This document shows, piece by piece, positions 34,688 to 44,077 of a stretch of DNA of 64,000 bases. Origin of the DNA: Methylobacterium sp. J-078 (GTDB lineage: Bacteria; Pseudomonadota; Alphaproteobacteria; Rhizobiales; Beijerinckiaceae); assembly GCF_022829285.1 (NCBI RefSeq), contig NZ_JAKSYI010000055.1, positions 124,001 through 188,000 of the forward strand, written 5' to 3'. Both the position numbers and the translations under genes were made by a program. How positions within the stretch are numbered: position 1 is the first letter of the stretch; every line of letters begins with the position of its first letter. The notes under the pieces are model-generated. The model saw only the letters and a list, made by a program, of their open reading frames with translations. It did not search any database and was not told the DNA's origin.

Positions 34688-35686
34688 TCAGGTCGGCCGG
34701 CGCGCGGGCCGCAGGCGGAAGCCGGGGGCGGGGCGCTCCAGCAGAACCTCGCGGCGGAAGCGGACGAGGCGGGCCGGGCGCCCCGTCGCCCCGGAGGTCA
34801 CGCCGTCCGTCTCCTCCACCAGCCCCTGCTGGGCCACGAGTCGGCGGAAATTCTGCTTGTGCAGATTGGTGCCCGACAGCGCCTCCACCGTGCGCTGGAG
34901 CTGGAACAGCGTGAAGGTCGGCGGCATCAGCTCGAAGACTACGGGGCGGTACTTGATCTTGCCGCGCAGGCGCCCGATCGCGGTCGCGAGCACCCGGCGG
35001 TGGTCGAGGGCCATGGGCTGGCCCGTCACGGTCAGGTCCGCGTCGCGCGCCTCGCCGGACTGACCCTGCGCCTCGGGAATCAGCCCGGCCTCGAACAGCA
35101 GTTCGTAGCGCTCCAGCACGCGCTCCTCGTTCCAGGCGCCGCCGCACAGCCCGAAGGTCAGGCCGAGGCGGTCCTCGCGGCGGCGGCGCTGCTTCGGGTC
35201 GCCGCTGCCCTCCGCCCAGGCGAGGAGCTTGGCCTCGATCTCACCGAGGGAGTCCGGCCGCCCGGCGCGCCAATCCTCCCAGGGGAGGTAATGGTACCAG
35301 TTGCGCCAGGCGGCCTCGGCGAGTCCGGCCGGCCGCAGCTCGCGCACCAGGGCGAGGTAGGCCACCGAGAGCGAGTGCAGGCCGCCGTCGTCGTCGCCCT
35401 GCCGGTCGCGGTCGCCGAAGGTGTAGAGCTGCTCCACGTAGCCGAGGCGCTGGTGGGTCTGGCGCTCCACCCAGGCGCGCAGGCCCCGCTCCAGGGTGGG
35501 GTGCTCGGGCACGAGCGGCCCCGCGGGCAGGCCGTCGGAACGGCCCCGGGCCTGGCCGCCGACCTGCACGGTCAGGGCACGCGGCTCGCCGTCGGTCGCC
35601 GCGACGATGACGGCGACGAGCCCCACGGCGGACGGATTGGAGAGCGTGGATTGCGCCTCCCCTTCGGTCTCCTGCGCCGTGGTCAC
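34688..35686 (-). CDS. nadQ: NadQ-type transcriptional repressor of NAD synthesis (Nudix-like plus winged helix)
   Basis: 332 residues. The N-terminal half is Nudix-like (VGLVAVIVAATDGEPRALTV, TLERGLRAWVERQTHQRLGYVEQLYTFGD). The C-terminal part is a winged helix (FELMPPTFTLFQLQRTVEALSG then LHKQNFRRLVAQQGLVEET). This architecture matches NadQ, the alphaproteobacterial repressor of nadABC, whose Nudix-like domain senses an NAD-pathway ligand instead of hydrolysing it. Start GTG 35684-35686, with GAGGATCGGG upstream. It sits immediately upstream of nadA, with two palindromes in between. Confidence 0.85.
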   Translation of the reverse strand: MTTAQETEGEAQSTLSNPSAVGLVAVIVAATDGEPRALTVQVGGQARGRSDGLPAGPLVPEHPTLERGLRAWVERQTHQRLGYVEQLYTFGDRDRQGDDDGGLHSLSVAYLALVRELRPAGLAEAAWRNWYHYLPWEDWRAGRPDSLGEIEAKLLAWAEGSGDPKQRRRREDRLGLTFGLCGGAWNEERVLERYELLFEAGLIPEAQGQSGEARDADLTVTGQPMALDHRRVLATAIGRLRGKIKYRPVVFELMPPTFTLFQLQRTVEALSGTNLHKQNFRRLVAQQGLVEETDGVTSGATGRPARLVRFRREVLLERPAPGFRLRPARRPT

Positions 35687-35782
35687 GCTGCCCGATCCTC
35701 GCCCGCTGCTCGCCCATCGCTTCGCGGCTGCTCATCGCACATTGCGGGCGCGCGATGAACGCGAAAAACCGACCCGCCCCGG

Positions 35783-36361
35783 TCAGGCCTCCGGCGCGGG
35801 CGGGGTTCGGGCGGCCAGGACCCGGGCCGGGTTGCCCACGACCGTGGCGCCCGCCGGCACGTCGCGGGTCACCACGCTGCCGGCGCCCACGATGGCGTCG
35901 TCGCCCACGGTGACGCCCGGCAGGATCAGGGCGCCGCCGCCGATCCAGACGTTGCGACCGATCCGAATCGCGCGGGCGAATTCCAGCCCTGCCTCGCGCG
36001 GGCCCGGCTCGCGGGGATGGTCGGGGGTGAGGATCTGCACCCCGGGACCGATCTGGGTGCGCTCGCCGATGCTCACGGGGGCGCAATCCAGGATCACGCA
36101 GCCGAAATTCAGGAAGACATGCGCGCCGAGGCTGATGTGCAGCCCGTAATCGCAGTGGAAGGGCGGCCGCACCACCGCGCCGTCGCCGACGGACGCGAAG
36201 CGCTCGCGCAGGATCTCGCGGCGGATCGCGGGCGTCTCGGCGGCGGCGGCGTTGTAGCGCGCCATCCAGTCCCGCGCGGTCCGGTGGTCGGCGTGAAGCT
36301 CCGGATCGTCCGGATCGTAGAGATCGCCGGCGAGCATCTGCTGTTTGGGTGTGCGATCCAT
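35783..36361 (-). CDS. Sugar O-acetyltransferase (maltose/NodL acetyltransferase type)
   Basis: 192 residues. The N-terminal maltose-acetyltransferase helix region (MLAGDLYDPDDPELHADH) precedes left-handed beta-helix hexapeptide repeats (VSIGERTQIGPGVQIL, IRIGRNVWIGGGALILPGVTVGD). The catalytic His is in LTPDHPRE. Enzymes of this class use acetyl-CoA to acetylate sugars; the real substrate is unknown. Start ATG 36359-36361. Confidence 0.87.
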   Translation of the reverse strand: MDRTPKQQMLAGDLYDPDDPELHADHRTARDWMARYNAAAAETPAIRREILRERFASVGDGAVVRPPFHCDYGLHISLGAHVFLNFGCVILDCAPVSIGERTQIGPGVQILTPDHPREPGPREAGLEFARAIRIGRNVWIGGGALILPGVTVGDDAIVGAGSVVTRDVPAGATVVGNPARVLAARTPPAPEA

Positions 36362-36514
36362 GCGAGGCTGCGTCTCCGAGGAAGGGTGCGGCGGTAACGC
36401 CGCACGACGCCAGGGGCTCCCGGCCGCGCGCCCATCTTCCGACCGGGCCGCAGGGGCCCTAGACTGAGGCGGGGAGACCCAACACCCCTGCCACGACGTT
36501 CAGGAAGGCGCCGC

Positions 36515-37225
36515 GTGATCGGACAGAAGGAAGCGGGCGGCTCGGGGCCGGCGGTCGACCTGCGGCTCTACGGCCTCCTCGACACCGGCGTGTCGGGCCA
36601 TGACGGCGCGCGGCTCGCCGCGATGGCGGCCGAGGCCGTGCAGGGGGGCTGCACGCTGCTGCAATATCGGGAAAAATCCATCGCGGATGCCCGCGCGGCG
36701 CTCGCCCGCATCCGCGCGATCCATGCGGCCATTGCCGGCACCGGCGTTCCGCTCCTCGTCAACGACCGGGTGGATCTCGCGCTGGCGGCCGGGGTCGAGG
36801 GCGTGCATCTCGGCCAGGGCGATCTGCATCCGGCCGATGCGCGCCGCCTGCTCGGGCGCGGTGCGATCATCGGCCTGACGCTCAAGACCGCCGTCCAGGC
36901 CGACGAGCTCTACCGCTTGCCGGTCGACTACGCCTGCATCGGGGGGGTGTTCGCGACGGCCAGCAAGGACAATCCCGATCCGCCGGTGGGGCTCGACGGG
37001 CTCGCCCGCATCGTCTTCCGGGGACGCCTCGCACGGGGCACCGCGTTCCCCCTCGGGGCCATCGCGGGCATCAACGCGGGCAACGCGGCGTCCGTGATCC
37101 GGGCCGGGGCGGACGGGATCGCGGTGATCGCCTCGCTGTTCTCCGGCGATTCGGTCGAGGCTTGCGCGCGCGATCTGCGGGACCGGGTGGATTCGGCCCT
37201 CGCCGCGCGGGGCGTCGCGGCCTAA
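36515..37225 (+). CDS. thiE: Thiamine phosphate synthase
   Basis: 236 residues. Joins the pyrimidine (HMP-PP) and thiazole phosphate halves of thiamine. The family motifs are [42 protein letters not shown] and [23 protein letters not shown]. The start is GTG 36515, preceded by AGGAAGG at a good distance. thiD follows 27 bases later. I see no convincing TPP riboswitch in the leader. Confidence 0.93.
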   Translation: MIGQKEAGGSGPAVDLRLYGLLDTGVSGHDGARLAAMAAEAVQGGCTLLQYREKSIADARAALARIRAIHAAIAGTGVPLLVNDRVDLALAAGVEGVHLGQGDLHPADARRLLGRGAIIGLTLKTAVQADELYRLPVDYACIGGVFATASKDNPDPPVGLDGLARIVFRGRLARGTAFPLGAIAGINAGNAASVIRAGADGIAVIASLFSGDSVEACARDLRDRVDSALAARGVAA

Positions 37226-37252
37226 GCTCCCTCAAAGCTTCGAGGACACGCC

Positions 37253-38059
37253 ATGACACCGATCGCCGTCACCATCGCGGGTTCAGATTCGAGCGGCGGC
37301 GCCGGCATCCAGGCCGACCTGAAGACCTTCGCGGCCCTGCGGGTCTACGGCGCCAGCGTGATCACCGCCCTGACGGCCCAGAACACGCAAGGGGTTCAGG
37401 CGATCCACGACGTGCCGGCCGACTTCGTGGCAGCGCAGATCGAGAGCGTGTTCTCGGACCTCGCCGTCACGGCGGTCAAGATCGGCATGCTGTCCCAGGT
37501 CGCCACCATCGAGGCCGTGGCGGCGGGGCTCGCCCGGCATGCCGGCACGATCCCCATCGTACTCGATCCCGTGATGGTAGCCACCTCCGGCGACCGGCTG
37601 ATCTCGGAAGACGCGGTGGAGGCCCTGCGCCGGCACCTCCTGCCGCTGGCCGACCTCGTCACCCCCAACCTGCCCGAGACCGCGGCCCTCATCAGTGAAC
37701 CCGCCGCCGAGACCGAGAACGCCGCCGTTGCGCAGGGCCGGCGCCTCCTCGCCATCGGCGCCCGCGCGGTGCTGGTGAAGGGTGGCCACAGCGTCGGCAG
37801 CGAGAGCGTCGACCATCTCATGAGCAGCGACGGCACGCTCCGCCGCTTCGCCGCGCCGCGCATCGAGACCCGCAACACGCACGGCACGGGCTGCACCCTG
37901 TCGGCAGCGGTGGCGGCCGGACTCGCCCGGGGGCTCTCGCTGGTCGACGCGGTGTCCCAGGCCAAGCGCTACGTCTCGGCGGCGATCGCGGGGGCCGACG
38001 GCGTCGCGGTGGGGCGCGGGCACGGGCCGGTGCACCATTTCCACGCCCTCTGGACCTGA
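37253..38059 (+). CDS. thiD: Hydroxymethylpyrimidine / phosphomethylpyrimidine kinase
   Basis: 268 residues, ribokinase fold. Starts [21 protein letters not shown], with [14 protein letters not shown], the [13 protein letters not shown] segment and the ATP-site [17 protein letters not shown]. Phosphorylates HMP twice to give the ThiE substrate. Cotranscribed with thiE by spacing and direction. Confidence 0.95.
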   Translation: MTPIAVTIAGSDSSGGAGIQADLKTFAALRVYGASVITALTAQNTQGVQAIHDVPADFVAAQIESVFSDLAVTAVKIGMLSQVATIEAVAAGLARHAGTIPIVLDPVMVATSGDRLISEDAVEALRRHLLPLADLVTPNLPETAALISEPAAETENAAVAQGRRLLAIGARAVLVKGGHSVGSESVDHLMSSDGTLRRFAAPRIETRNTHGTGCTLSAAVAAGLARGLSLVDAVSQAKRYVSAAIAGADGVAVGRGHGPVHHFHALWT

Positions 38060-38146
38060 CCCGAGCCTTGCGTCGCCGTCCCGTTTGCGTTTGAAGTACC
38101 GTACAAGCGTCCGCTTAACGGAACGGATGCGCGGATCTCGGGACCC

Positions 38147-38776
38147 ATGGACAACCAGTTGACGACGCCCGAACGCGGGCGGCAGCGCGATATCCTCAGC
38201 GGCGCACAGGTCCTCTCCGGCCAGCTCGGCAAGACGATCCAGCGCCTGCGCAAGGCCTACAACCTGTCCCTGTCCGAACTCGCCGAGCAGTCCGGCGTCG
38301 CCAAGTCGATCATCAGTCAGATCGAGCGCAACGAGACCAATCCGACGCTGGCGACCATCTGGCGCCTGAGTCAGGCCCTCGACGTCTCCATCGAGCGCGT
38401 ACTGGCCACGAGCGACGAGGAGCCCTTCATCGAGAAGACCTCGCGGGCGGACACGCCGATCCTGGTCTCGGACGACGGCAAGGTGCGTCTCGCCATCGTC
38501 GGCTGGATCAAGACCGTCGAGTGGCTGCAATGGTACGAGGTCTCCGCCGATCCGGGCGGGCAGCTCGATTCCGATCCGCACCAGCGCGGCTCGGTGGAAT
38601 CGCTGACGGTCACCGCCGGCACGCTCGAGGTCGAGGTGGCCGGCACGACTCAGCGCGCCCGCGCCGGCGAAACGCTGCGCTACCGCTGCGACCGCCCGCA
38701 CACCGTGCGCTGCATCGGGCCCGAGCCCGCCAAGGCCATCATGGTGGTGATCATGAAGGCCGCCGTGATGGAGTGA
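38147..38776 (+). CDS. XRE-family regulator with C-terminal cupin sensor
   Basis: 209 residues. A helix-turn-helix of about residues 25-85 (LRKAYNLSLSELAEQSGV, IISQIERNETNPTLATIW) is followed by a cupin domain (about 125-209; TVTAGTLEVEVAGTTQRARAG, LRYRCDRPHTVRCIG). This is the PuuR/SutR-like layout, where the cupin senses a small molecule. The target is unknown. A short inverted repeat, TCCG-CTTAA-CGGA at 38110-38122, about 25 bases before the start, might be an autoregulatory operator. The gene ends 5 bases from the convergent lipoprotein gene. Confidence 0.87.
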   Translation: MDNQLTTPERGRQRDILSGAQVLSGQLGKTIQRLRKAYNLSLSELAEQSGVAKSIISQIERNETNPTLATIWRLSQALDVSIERVLATSDEEPFIEKTSRADTPILVSDDGKVRLAIVGWIKTVEWLQWYEVSADPGGQLDSDPHQRGSVESLTVTAGTLEVEVAGTTQRARAGETLRYRCDRPHTVRCIGPEPAKAIMVVIMKAAVME

Positions 38777-38781
38777 GGGGT

Positions 38782-39369
38782 TCAGCGCCCCGAATTCACC
38801 CACGCCACCATCTCGGCGAGCACCCGAGCCAGCGCCGCGTCGAGGCCCACGGCGGCGGTACCGGCATCGACCTTCGGCACCGGCACCCGTGCGGTGAAGA
38901 CCCGGGCGGCCACGACCTTGCCGGTGCCCTCGGTGATGATCTTGGCGGAGATGTCGACCACGGCCTCGCCGCTCCCGGCCGCGATGTCGAAGGCGCGGAT
39001 CTCGCTGATCAACTGGTAGTCGGAAACGATCTTGTCGCCGGGGCGGCTCACGGATTTCAGGCGGCCGGAATTCTCCAGGCTCTGGATCAGTCGCGTCTGG
39101 ATCAGGCGCGGCAGACGGTCGGCCCACTGACCGCCGCCGAGGAAGGACAGTGCGCCCCCCGGCTCGCGCACGATGATGCGGTCCGCCTCGAAAGGCTGGA
39201 TGCCCACGGGCTCGGCCACGCTGAACGAGCGCGCGGAGGTGCCGACCCGGCCGTTGGGCGGCAGGGCGGCCAGATCGAAGGTCAGCGGCACCGCGCCGCC
39301 GCCGCAGCCGCCGAGGGTTGCCGCGAGGAGCATCGCGACGAGCGCGGGGGCCGTTCTGTGGTGAGACAT
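38782..39369 (-). CDS. ABC-type transport auxiliary lipoprotein of the Mla/MCE system
   Basis: 195 residues from ATG 39367-39369; ATG 39373-39375 is an alternative two residues longer. The lipobox ATLGGC gives a lipid-anchored Cys. The remainder matches the ABC_trans_aux/PqiC-like family: ADRIIVREPGGALSFLGGGQWADRLPRLIQTRLIQSLE-type spacing, then DYQLISEIRAFDI. Members sit at the outer membrane as partners of MCE proteins. It is the last gene of the mlaE-mlaF-mlaD unit. Confidence 0.83.
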   Translation of the reverse strand: MSHHRTAPALVAMLLAATLGGCGGGAVPLTFDLAALPPNGRVGTSARSFSVAEPVGIQPFEADRIIVREPGGALSFLGGGQWADRLPRLIQTRLIQSLENSGRLKSVSRPGDKIVSDYQLISEIRAFDIAAGSGEAVVDISAKIITEGTGKVVAARVFTARVPVPKVDAGTAAVGLDAALARVLAEMVAWVNSGR

Positions 39370-39478
39370 ACGCATTCCGGAAACCCGTCGCCGCACCGAC
39401 GCGCAGCGTGGCCGTAAACTAGCGGGCCGGGCGATTGGTGCCGTGCGCCGCAGCACGCATGGCCCGGTGGACCACAGT

Positions 39479-40561
39479 TCAGCGCCCACCGTTGTATTCC
39501 GGCAACGACGGCTTGCCGCCGAAGATCACCTGGGAGGGGTCGCGCTCCAGGCTCTTCACCGTCCGGTTCAGGGTGTTGAGCGTGCGCTGTCCGTCCGTCG
39601 ACAGGGCTTCGACCTCGCGGCGGCCGGTGCCGCTGAGACGGTTGAAGCTGGTGGCGATGTTCGAGGTGCGCTTGTCGAGGTTCTCGCTGAGGGTCCGGAA
39701 CGCCTTGCCGGCGTCGCGGACCGAGATCGCGGCCTCGCGTACCTCCGTGAAGGTGCTGGTGCCGGCCGAGCCCGAGGCCGAACCGAGGAAGCCCTCGGCG
39801 CCCTTCAGCACGGAATCGACCCGGTCGGCCGAGGCGTTGAGCTTGGCGGCGAGCGAGCGCGCGTCCTTGAGCGCTCCCTCGATGTCGGGGCTGCCGGCCG
39901 CCAGCGCCCCGGAGAAGCGGTCGGCATTGTCGATGACGCGGTTCAGCTTCTGCCCGTCGATGGCCTTGACGAGGCCGCTCACCGCCGGACCGGCCTCGGC
40001 CAGGGTCTTCGAGAAGGACTCGACGTTGGCGAGCGTGCGCGTGATCGCCCCCTCGTTGCCCGCCACCACCTTGTCGAGGCGCTGGAGCACGTCGTCGGCC
40101 CGCTGGGCGATCTGCTTGGCGGCCGCCATCATGTCCTGGATGTCGGAGGAATCCGCGAAGATCGTCGGCATCTGGTCACCCGAGCCCGGGGGCAGAACGG
40201 GCGAATCCGCATTGCCGCCCGAGAGCGAGATCGTGGAGACGCCGGTCAGCATCGCCGAATCGAGGCGCGCGCGGGTGTCGGCGCGCAGGGGCGTGGTCCG
40301 CTCGACCTCGACCACGGCGACGACGCGGCGCGGGTCCTGCGGCAGCAGGCGCACGTCCATCACCTCGCCGACCTTGATGCCGTTGAAGGCCACGGTCGAT
40401 CCCTTGGCGAGGCCGCCGACGCTGCCCGAGAACACGATGCGCACCGCCTGCCGGACCTGGCTGCGCGAGCCGCCCTGGAGCCAGAACACGAAGCCGAAGG
40501 CCGCCACCACGACCGCGAGGGTGAAGGCGCCGATGAGGGCGTAGTTGGCACGAGTCTCCAT
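39479..40561 (-). CDS. mlaD: MlaD-family MCE substrate-binding protein
   Basis: 360 residues. One N-terminal transmembrane anchor (ANYALIGAFTLAVVVAAFGFVFWLQGG, split around residues 5-31) leads into an MCE domain (VRIVFSGSVGGLAKGSTVAFNGIKVGEV pattern, about 38-115). A long helical tail rich in Asn/Asp/Lys then runs to the C-terminus. MCE proteins form rings that carry lipids between inner and outer membranes. Start ATG 40559-40561; the frame opens to 40612. Between mlaF and the auxiliary lipoprotein in one direction. Confidence 0.88.
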   Translation of the reverse strand: METRANYALIGAFTLAVVVAAFGFVFWLQGGSRSQVRQAVRIVFSGSVGGLAKGSTVAFNGIKVGEVMDVRLLPQDPRRVVAVVEVERTTPLRADTRARLDSAMLTGVSTISLSGGNADSPVLPPGSGDQMPTIFADSSDIQDMMAAAKQIAQRADDVLQRLDKVVAGNEGAITRTLANVESFSKTLAEAGPAVSGLVKAIDGQKLNRVIDNADRFSGALAAGSPDIEGALKDARSLAAKLNASADRVDSVLKGAEGFLGSASGSAGTSTFTEVREAAISVRDAGKAFRTLSENLDKRTSNIATSFNRLSGTGRREVEALSTDGQRTLNTLNRTVKSLERDPSQVIFGGKPSLPEYNGGR

Positions 40562-40620
40562 GGGATCAGCGATACCTTGGCGGGATGGGGACCGCGCGGT
40601 GCGAGGCCGCACCCGGCGCG

Positions 40621-41478
40621 TCAGGCCTGTGCATGGCGGCCTCCCTGCGGGACGACGGCGCGGCCGCGCTTGCCGTGGAAGTAGGAGCGCAGCCAGGGAT
40701 GGTCGCTCTCCAGCATCTCCGCGATGGTGCCCTGCGCGATGATCTGACCGTCGCCGAGCGCGGCGATGCGGTCGCAGGCGGTGTAGAGGCTGTCGAGGTC
40801 GTGGGTGACCATGAACACGGTCAGGCCCAGCGTCTGCTTGAGGGTGGCCACGAGGTCGTCGAACTCGCCGGCACCGATCGGGTCGAGCCCGGAGGTGGGC
40901 TCGTCGAGGAACAGGATCTCGGGGTCGAGGGCCAGGGACCGGGCCAGCGCCGCGCGCTTGATCATGCCGCCGGAGAGTTCCGAGGGCAGCTTGTCGGCGG
41001 CATCCGGCTTCAGGCCCACCATCTCGATCTTGAGGCGCGCGAACTCGTCGAGCAGGCGCTCCGACAGGTTCAGGTGCTCGCGCATCGGCATCTGGATGTT
41101 CTGCTTGACGGTGAGCGCCGAGAACAGCGCGCCCTGCTGGAACAGCACGCCCCAGCGCTGCTCGATCTGGCGGCGGCGCGTCACGGTCAGGCCGTCCACG
41201 TCCTCGCCGAACACCTCGATGGTGCCGGCGCGCTTGGGCACGAGGCCCAGGATGGTCCGCGTCAACACCGACTTGCCCTGGCCGGACGGTCCGACGAAGC
41301 CCAGGATCTCGCCGCGCCGGATGTCGAGGTTGAGCCCCTTCATCACGATCTTCGAGCCGAACCCGACCACGAGGTCGCGCACGCGGATGATCGGCTCAGG
41401 CGCGCCCGCCCGTGCGGTCTCGCCATGGGCGGGCACTTGCTGCGCGGCGTGAACCGGTATGGCGGACAGAGTTGTCAT
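40621..41478 (-). CDS. mlaF: ABC transporter ATP-binding protein, MlaF type
   Basis: 285 residues. Walker A is GPSGQGKSVLTR, the signature is ELSGGMIKRAALARSLA, and Walker B is EILFLDEPTSGLDPIGAGEFD. The GAGEFD segment after Walker B is characteristic of MlaF/Ttg2A lipid importers. An N-terminal extension of about 30 residues precedes the nucleotide-binding domain. It lies 19 bases after mlaE. Confidence 0.92.
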   Translation of the reverse strand: MTTLSAIPVHAAQQVPAHGETARAGAPEPIIRVRDLVVGFGSKIVMKGLNLDIRRGEILGFVGPSGQGKSVLTRTILGLVPKRAGTIEVFGEDVDGLTVTRRRQIEQRWGVLFQQGALFSALTVKQNIQMPMREHLNLSERLLDEFARLKIEMVGLKPDAADKLPSELSGGMIKRAALARSLALDPEILFLDEPTSGLDPIGAGEFDDLVATLKQTLGLTVFMVTHDLDSLYTACDRIAALGDGQIIAQGTIAEMLESDHPWLRSYFHGKRGRAVVPQGGRHAQA

Positions 41479-41497
41479 GGTTGTCGGAACGGGCGCC

Positions 41498-42664
41498 TCA
41501 GAAATCGATGGCGGCGAAGAAGACGGCGAACAATCCGTCGAGGACGATGACCATGAAGATAGACTTCACGACTGAGGCCGTGACGTGGCGCCCGAGCGAC
41601 TCGGCCGAACCTTCCACCGCGAACCCCTCGATCGTCGCGATGATCCCGATGATCAACGCCATGAAGGGCGCCTTGATCAGGCCGACGGCGACGTGGTGGA
41701 GCGACACCGCCGCCTGGAGCCGCGCCAGGAAGGCGTCCACCGTCATGCCGCCGTAGAGCGAGGCCGTGAGGCCACCGCCCGCGAGTGCCGCCAGGGAGGC
41801 CAGGAAGGTGAGGATCGGCAGACCGATCACCAGGGCGAGGATGCGCGGCACGATCAGGATCTCGATCGGGTCGAGGCCCATGACGCGCAGGGCATCGACC
41901 TCCTCGCGCATCCGCATGGAGCCGATCTCGGCGGTGAAGGCCGAGCCGGAGCGGCCCGCCACCATGATCGAGGTGAGGAGCACGCCGAGCTCGCGCAGGA
42001 TGAGCAGGCCGATCAGGTTTACCACGAAGCTCTGGGCGCCGAAGCGCTGGAGCTGGAAGATGCCCTGCTGGGCCACGATGCCGCCGACCAGGAACGAGAT
42101 CAGCACGATGATCGGCACGCCCCGGAAGGCGACCTGCTCGATCTGGTTGACGAGGGCCGTGCCCCGGAAGGTGCCGGGCCGGGCCGCGACCCGGATGCAG
42201 GCGGTGACGACCTCGCCGAAGAAGGCGAGACCCGTGACGAGGTCGGATTTCGCGCCGACCATCCGCTTGCCGAGATCCTCCAGGAAACCGAACAGGCGCC
42301 CGCGCGGGGCCGGCGGCGGCTCGGCCGCGCGCAGCTTCACCTCGCTGAGAAGGATGCGGTGCTCGGGGGCGGCCCCCGCATAGGCGAGACGCCCCCCGGC
42401 GGCCTCGATCTCGGCCCGGGTCCGCTCGAGCACCCAGGCGCCCAGGGTGTCGAGGCGGCTGATTCGGCTGAGATCGACGAGGATCGGCGTGCCCGCGGCG
42501 CTGCAGGCGATGCGCGCGGCGGCGTCCTCCACGGCCGCGCCCTGGTCGGCGGTCCAACGCCCGGACAGCCCGACGCGCCCGCCCTCGAGGAGGGCGGCGT
42601 CTGCGGTGTCGGGGTGGGTCCTGGTCTCGGCTCTAGCCAAAGGGGCCGCGCTCCATATCCCCAT
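41498..42664 (-). CDS. mlaE: MlaE-type permease with fused N-terminal STAS domain
   Basis: 388 residues from ATG 42662-42664; a GTG precedes it directly. The first ~130 residues carry a STAS-like domain (TPILVDLSRISRLDTLGAW), which in E. coli is a separate protein, MlaB. The permease follows with FRGVPIIVLISFLVGGIVAQQG, ELGVLLTSIMVAGRSGSAFTAE and a conserved MRVREEVDAL-like loop (MRMREEVDALRVMGLDP), with five or six membrane segments. The complex moves phospholipids for outer-membrane lipid asymmetry. Confidence 0.92.
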   Translation of the reverse strand: MGIWSAAPLARAETRTHPDTADAALLEGGRVGLSGRWTADQGAAVEDAAARIACSAAGTPILVDLSRISRLDTLGAWVLERTRAEIEAAGGRLAYAGAAPEHRILLSEVKLRAAEPPPAPRGRLFGFLEDLGKRMVGAKSDLVTGLAFFGEVVTACIRVAARPGTFRGTALVNQIEQVAFRGVPIIVLISFLVGGIVAQQGIFQLQRFGAQSFVVNLIGLLILRELGVLLTSIMVAGRSGSAFTAEIGSMRMREEVDALRVMGLDPIEILIVPRILALVIGLPILTFLASLAALAGGGLTASLYGGMTVDAFLARLQAAVSLHHVAVGLIKAPFMALIIGIIATIEGFAVEGSAESLGRHVTASVVKSIFMVIVLDGLFAVFFAAIDF

Positions 42665-42694
42665 CACGCATCACCGATCACGGTTACCGGAGGG

Positions 42695-43927
42695 TCAAGA
42701 TCGATCGCGATGCTGCGGGTGCTGGCCCACAAACGTGGTGGTGTGAAGGCCGAAAACGCGGGCGGCCTGCGCGGCGCGTGCCGCGAGGCACAGGCCGCAC
42801 AGGGCAAGCGGCGCCATCAGCGCGAAGGCGAGGGTGCCGCCCCCGGCCCCGTAGGCGGCGCCGGTGAGCAGGGTCGCGCTCGCCGAGGCCAGGGCGCCGG
42901 CCGAGCTCACCGTGCCCTGCGCCCGCCCGCGCGCGCCCTCCGGCGCGAAGCGCGACACCGCCGCCATGGCGCCGAGCTGCGTCGCCCCGAAGGTCAGCCC
43001 GTGCAGCACCTGCAGGACGATGACGGCTTCGAGGCGGTCGCCGAGGATCGCCATGCCGAGGGCTCGAACCAGGGCCGCCCCGCCCCCGAGGGCGAGCAGG
43101 GCGAAGGGGCCGCGCCAGCGCGCCGGCACCCGGCCGATCAGGGCGAACAGCACGATTTCCGAGGCGACGCCGATGGCCCAGAGCGTGCCGATCCACGCCG
43201 TCCCGATCCCGTGCGTGCTCCAGTGGATGCTGCCGAAGGCGTAGATCGCCGCGTGGCTCGACTGGATCAGCGCCGCCGCCCCGATGGAGAGCCAGAGGAC
43301 GCCCGGCAGGCGCGGGCGCCCGGCCGCCGGGTCGCAAGGCGCCGCCGCCGGTCCGTCGACGCGAGCGACCAGCGCCACGCAGGCCGCGAGGAGCGCCAGG
43401 GCGGTGAGAATGAGCGGCACCGCCAGCCGCTCGCCCATGGCGCCGAGCACGGCCCCGCCCGCGAGGTTGGCGAGAAGGAAGCCGATGGAGCCCGCCATCC
43501 GGATGCGGGCATAGTCGAGCCGCGCGCTCCGGCGCACGGCACTGAGCGTCATGTAGTCGATGCTCGGGACGAGGGGGGCGGCCGCCACCGCGTTGAGGGC
43601 GATGAGGAGCGCCAGCAGCGGCCAGCCCACGGCGGCCCCGGCCGGCATCAGCGCGTAGGTGACGGCCAGGACGAGGCTGCCGATGAGCAGGATGCGCCGC
43701 GCCGCGATACCCCGGTCGATCAGCCCCACCAGCGGCGCCGTCGCCACGATCCGGATCGCGATGGGCAGCGCCAGCAGCAGGCCGATCAGCGCGGCATCGA
43801 GACCCAGCGCGTTCAGCCAGACCGGCATGAACGGCATCGCGATCCCGATCTCCACGAAGACGACGGCGTAGAGAACCGAGAGGCGAAAGGCTTTCGGCTC
43901 CGCGAGCGGAGAAATCGGATGAGACAC
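42695..43927 (-). CDS. MFS transporter (MFS_1-like / HcaT type)
   Basis: 410 residues with about 12 hydrophobic segments. The first (LYAVVFVEIGIAMPFMPVWL) and the LDYARIRMAGSIGFLLANL segment are typical of the MFS_1-like family with the 3-phenylpropionate carrier HcaT. The start is the GTG at 43925-43927; I see no strong ribosome-binding site, and the frame is open far upstream because of the GC bias. Its stop is 30 bases before mlaE, so it may be cotranscribed. The substrate is unknown. Confidence 0.78.
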   Translation of the reverse strand: MSHPISPLAEPKAFRLSVLYAVVFVEIGIAMPFMPVWLNALGLDAALIGLLLALPIAIRIVATAPLVGLIDRGIAARRILLIGSLVLAVTYALMPAGAAVGWPLLALLIALNAVAAAPLVPSIDYMTLSAVRRSARLDYARIRMAGSIGFLLANLAGGAVLGAMGERLAVPLILTALALLAACVALVARVDGPAAAPCDPAAGRPRLPGVLWLSIGAAALIQSSHAAIYAFGSIHWSTHGIGTAWIGTLWAIGVASEIVLFALIGRVPARWRGPFALLALGGGAALVRALGMAILGDRLEAVIVLQVLHGLTFGATQLGAMAAVSRFAPEGARGRAQGTVSSAGALASASATLLTGAAYGAGGGTLAFALMAPLALCGLCLAARAAQAARVFGLHTTTFVGQHPQHRDRS

Positions 43928-44077
43928 GCGACCGGGCGGTGACGAGGGAGCCTGTGGAAACGTCTTCCCCAGGCGGAGGCTGCGTAAAGCCGGCGTTAAA
44001 GCGATCCTGTCAATCTCCGGTCGCTTGGAAACCAGCGACCGCCCGCCGGTCGCAGCCTCGCCAAGGACGTGTGCGTG

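Noticed and set aside
36362..36514. TPP riboswitch before thiE
   Set aside because: CTGAGGCGGGG and ACCC are present, but the rest of the THI-box core and its hairpins are not recognisable.
41585..43942. 785-codon plus-strand frame over mlaE and the MFS gene
   Set aside because: Runs antisense to two genes with clear membrane domains. Its product is Arg/Glu/Gly-rich and shows no family.
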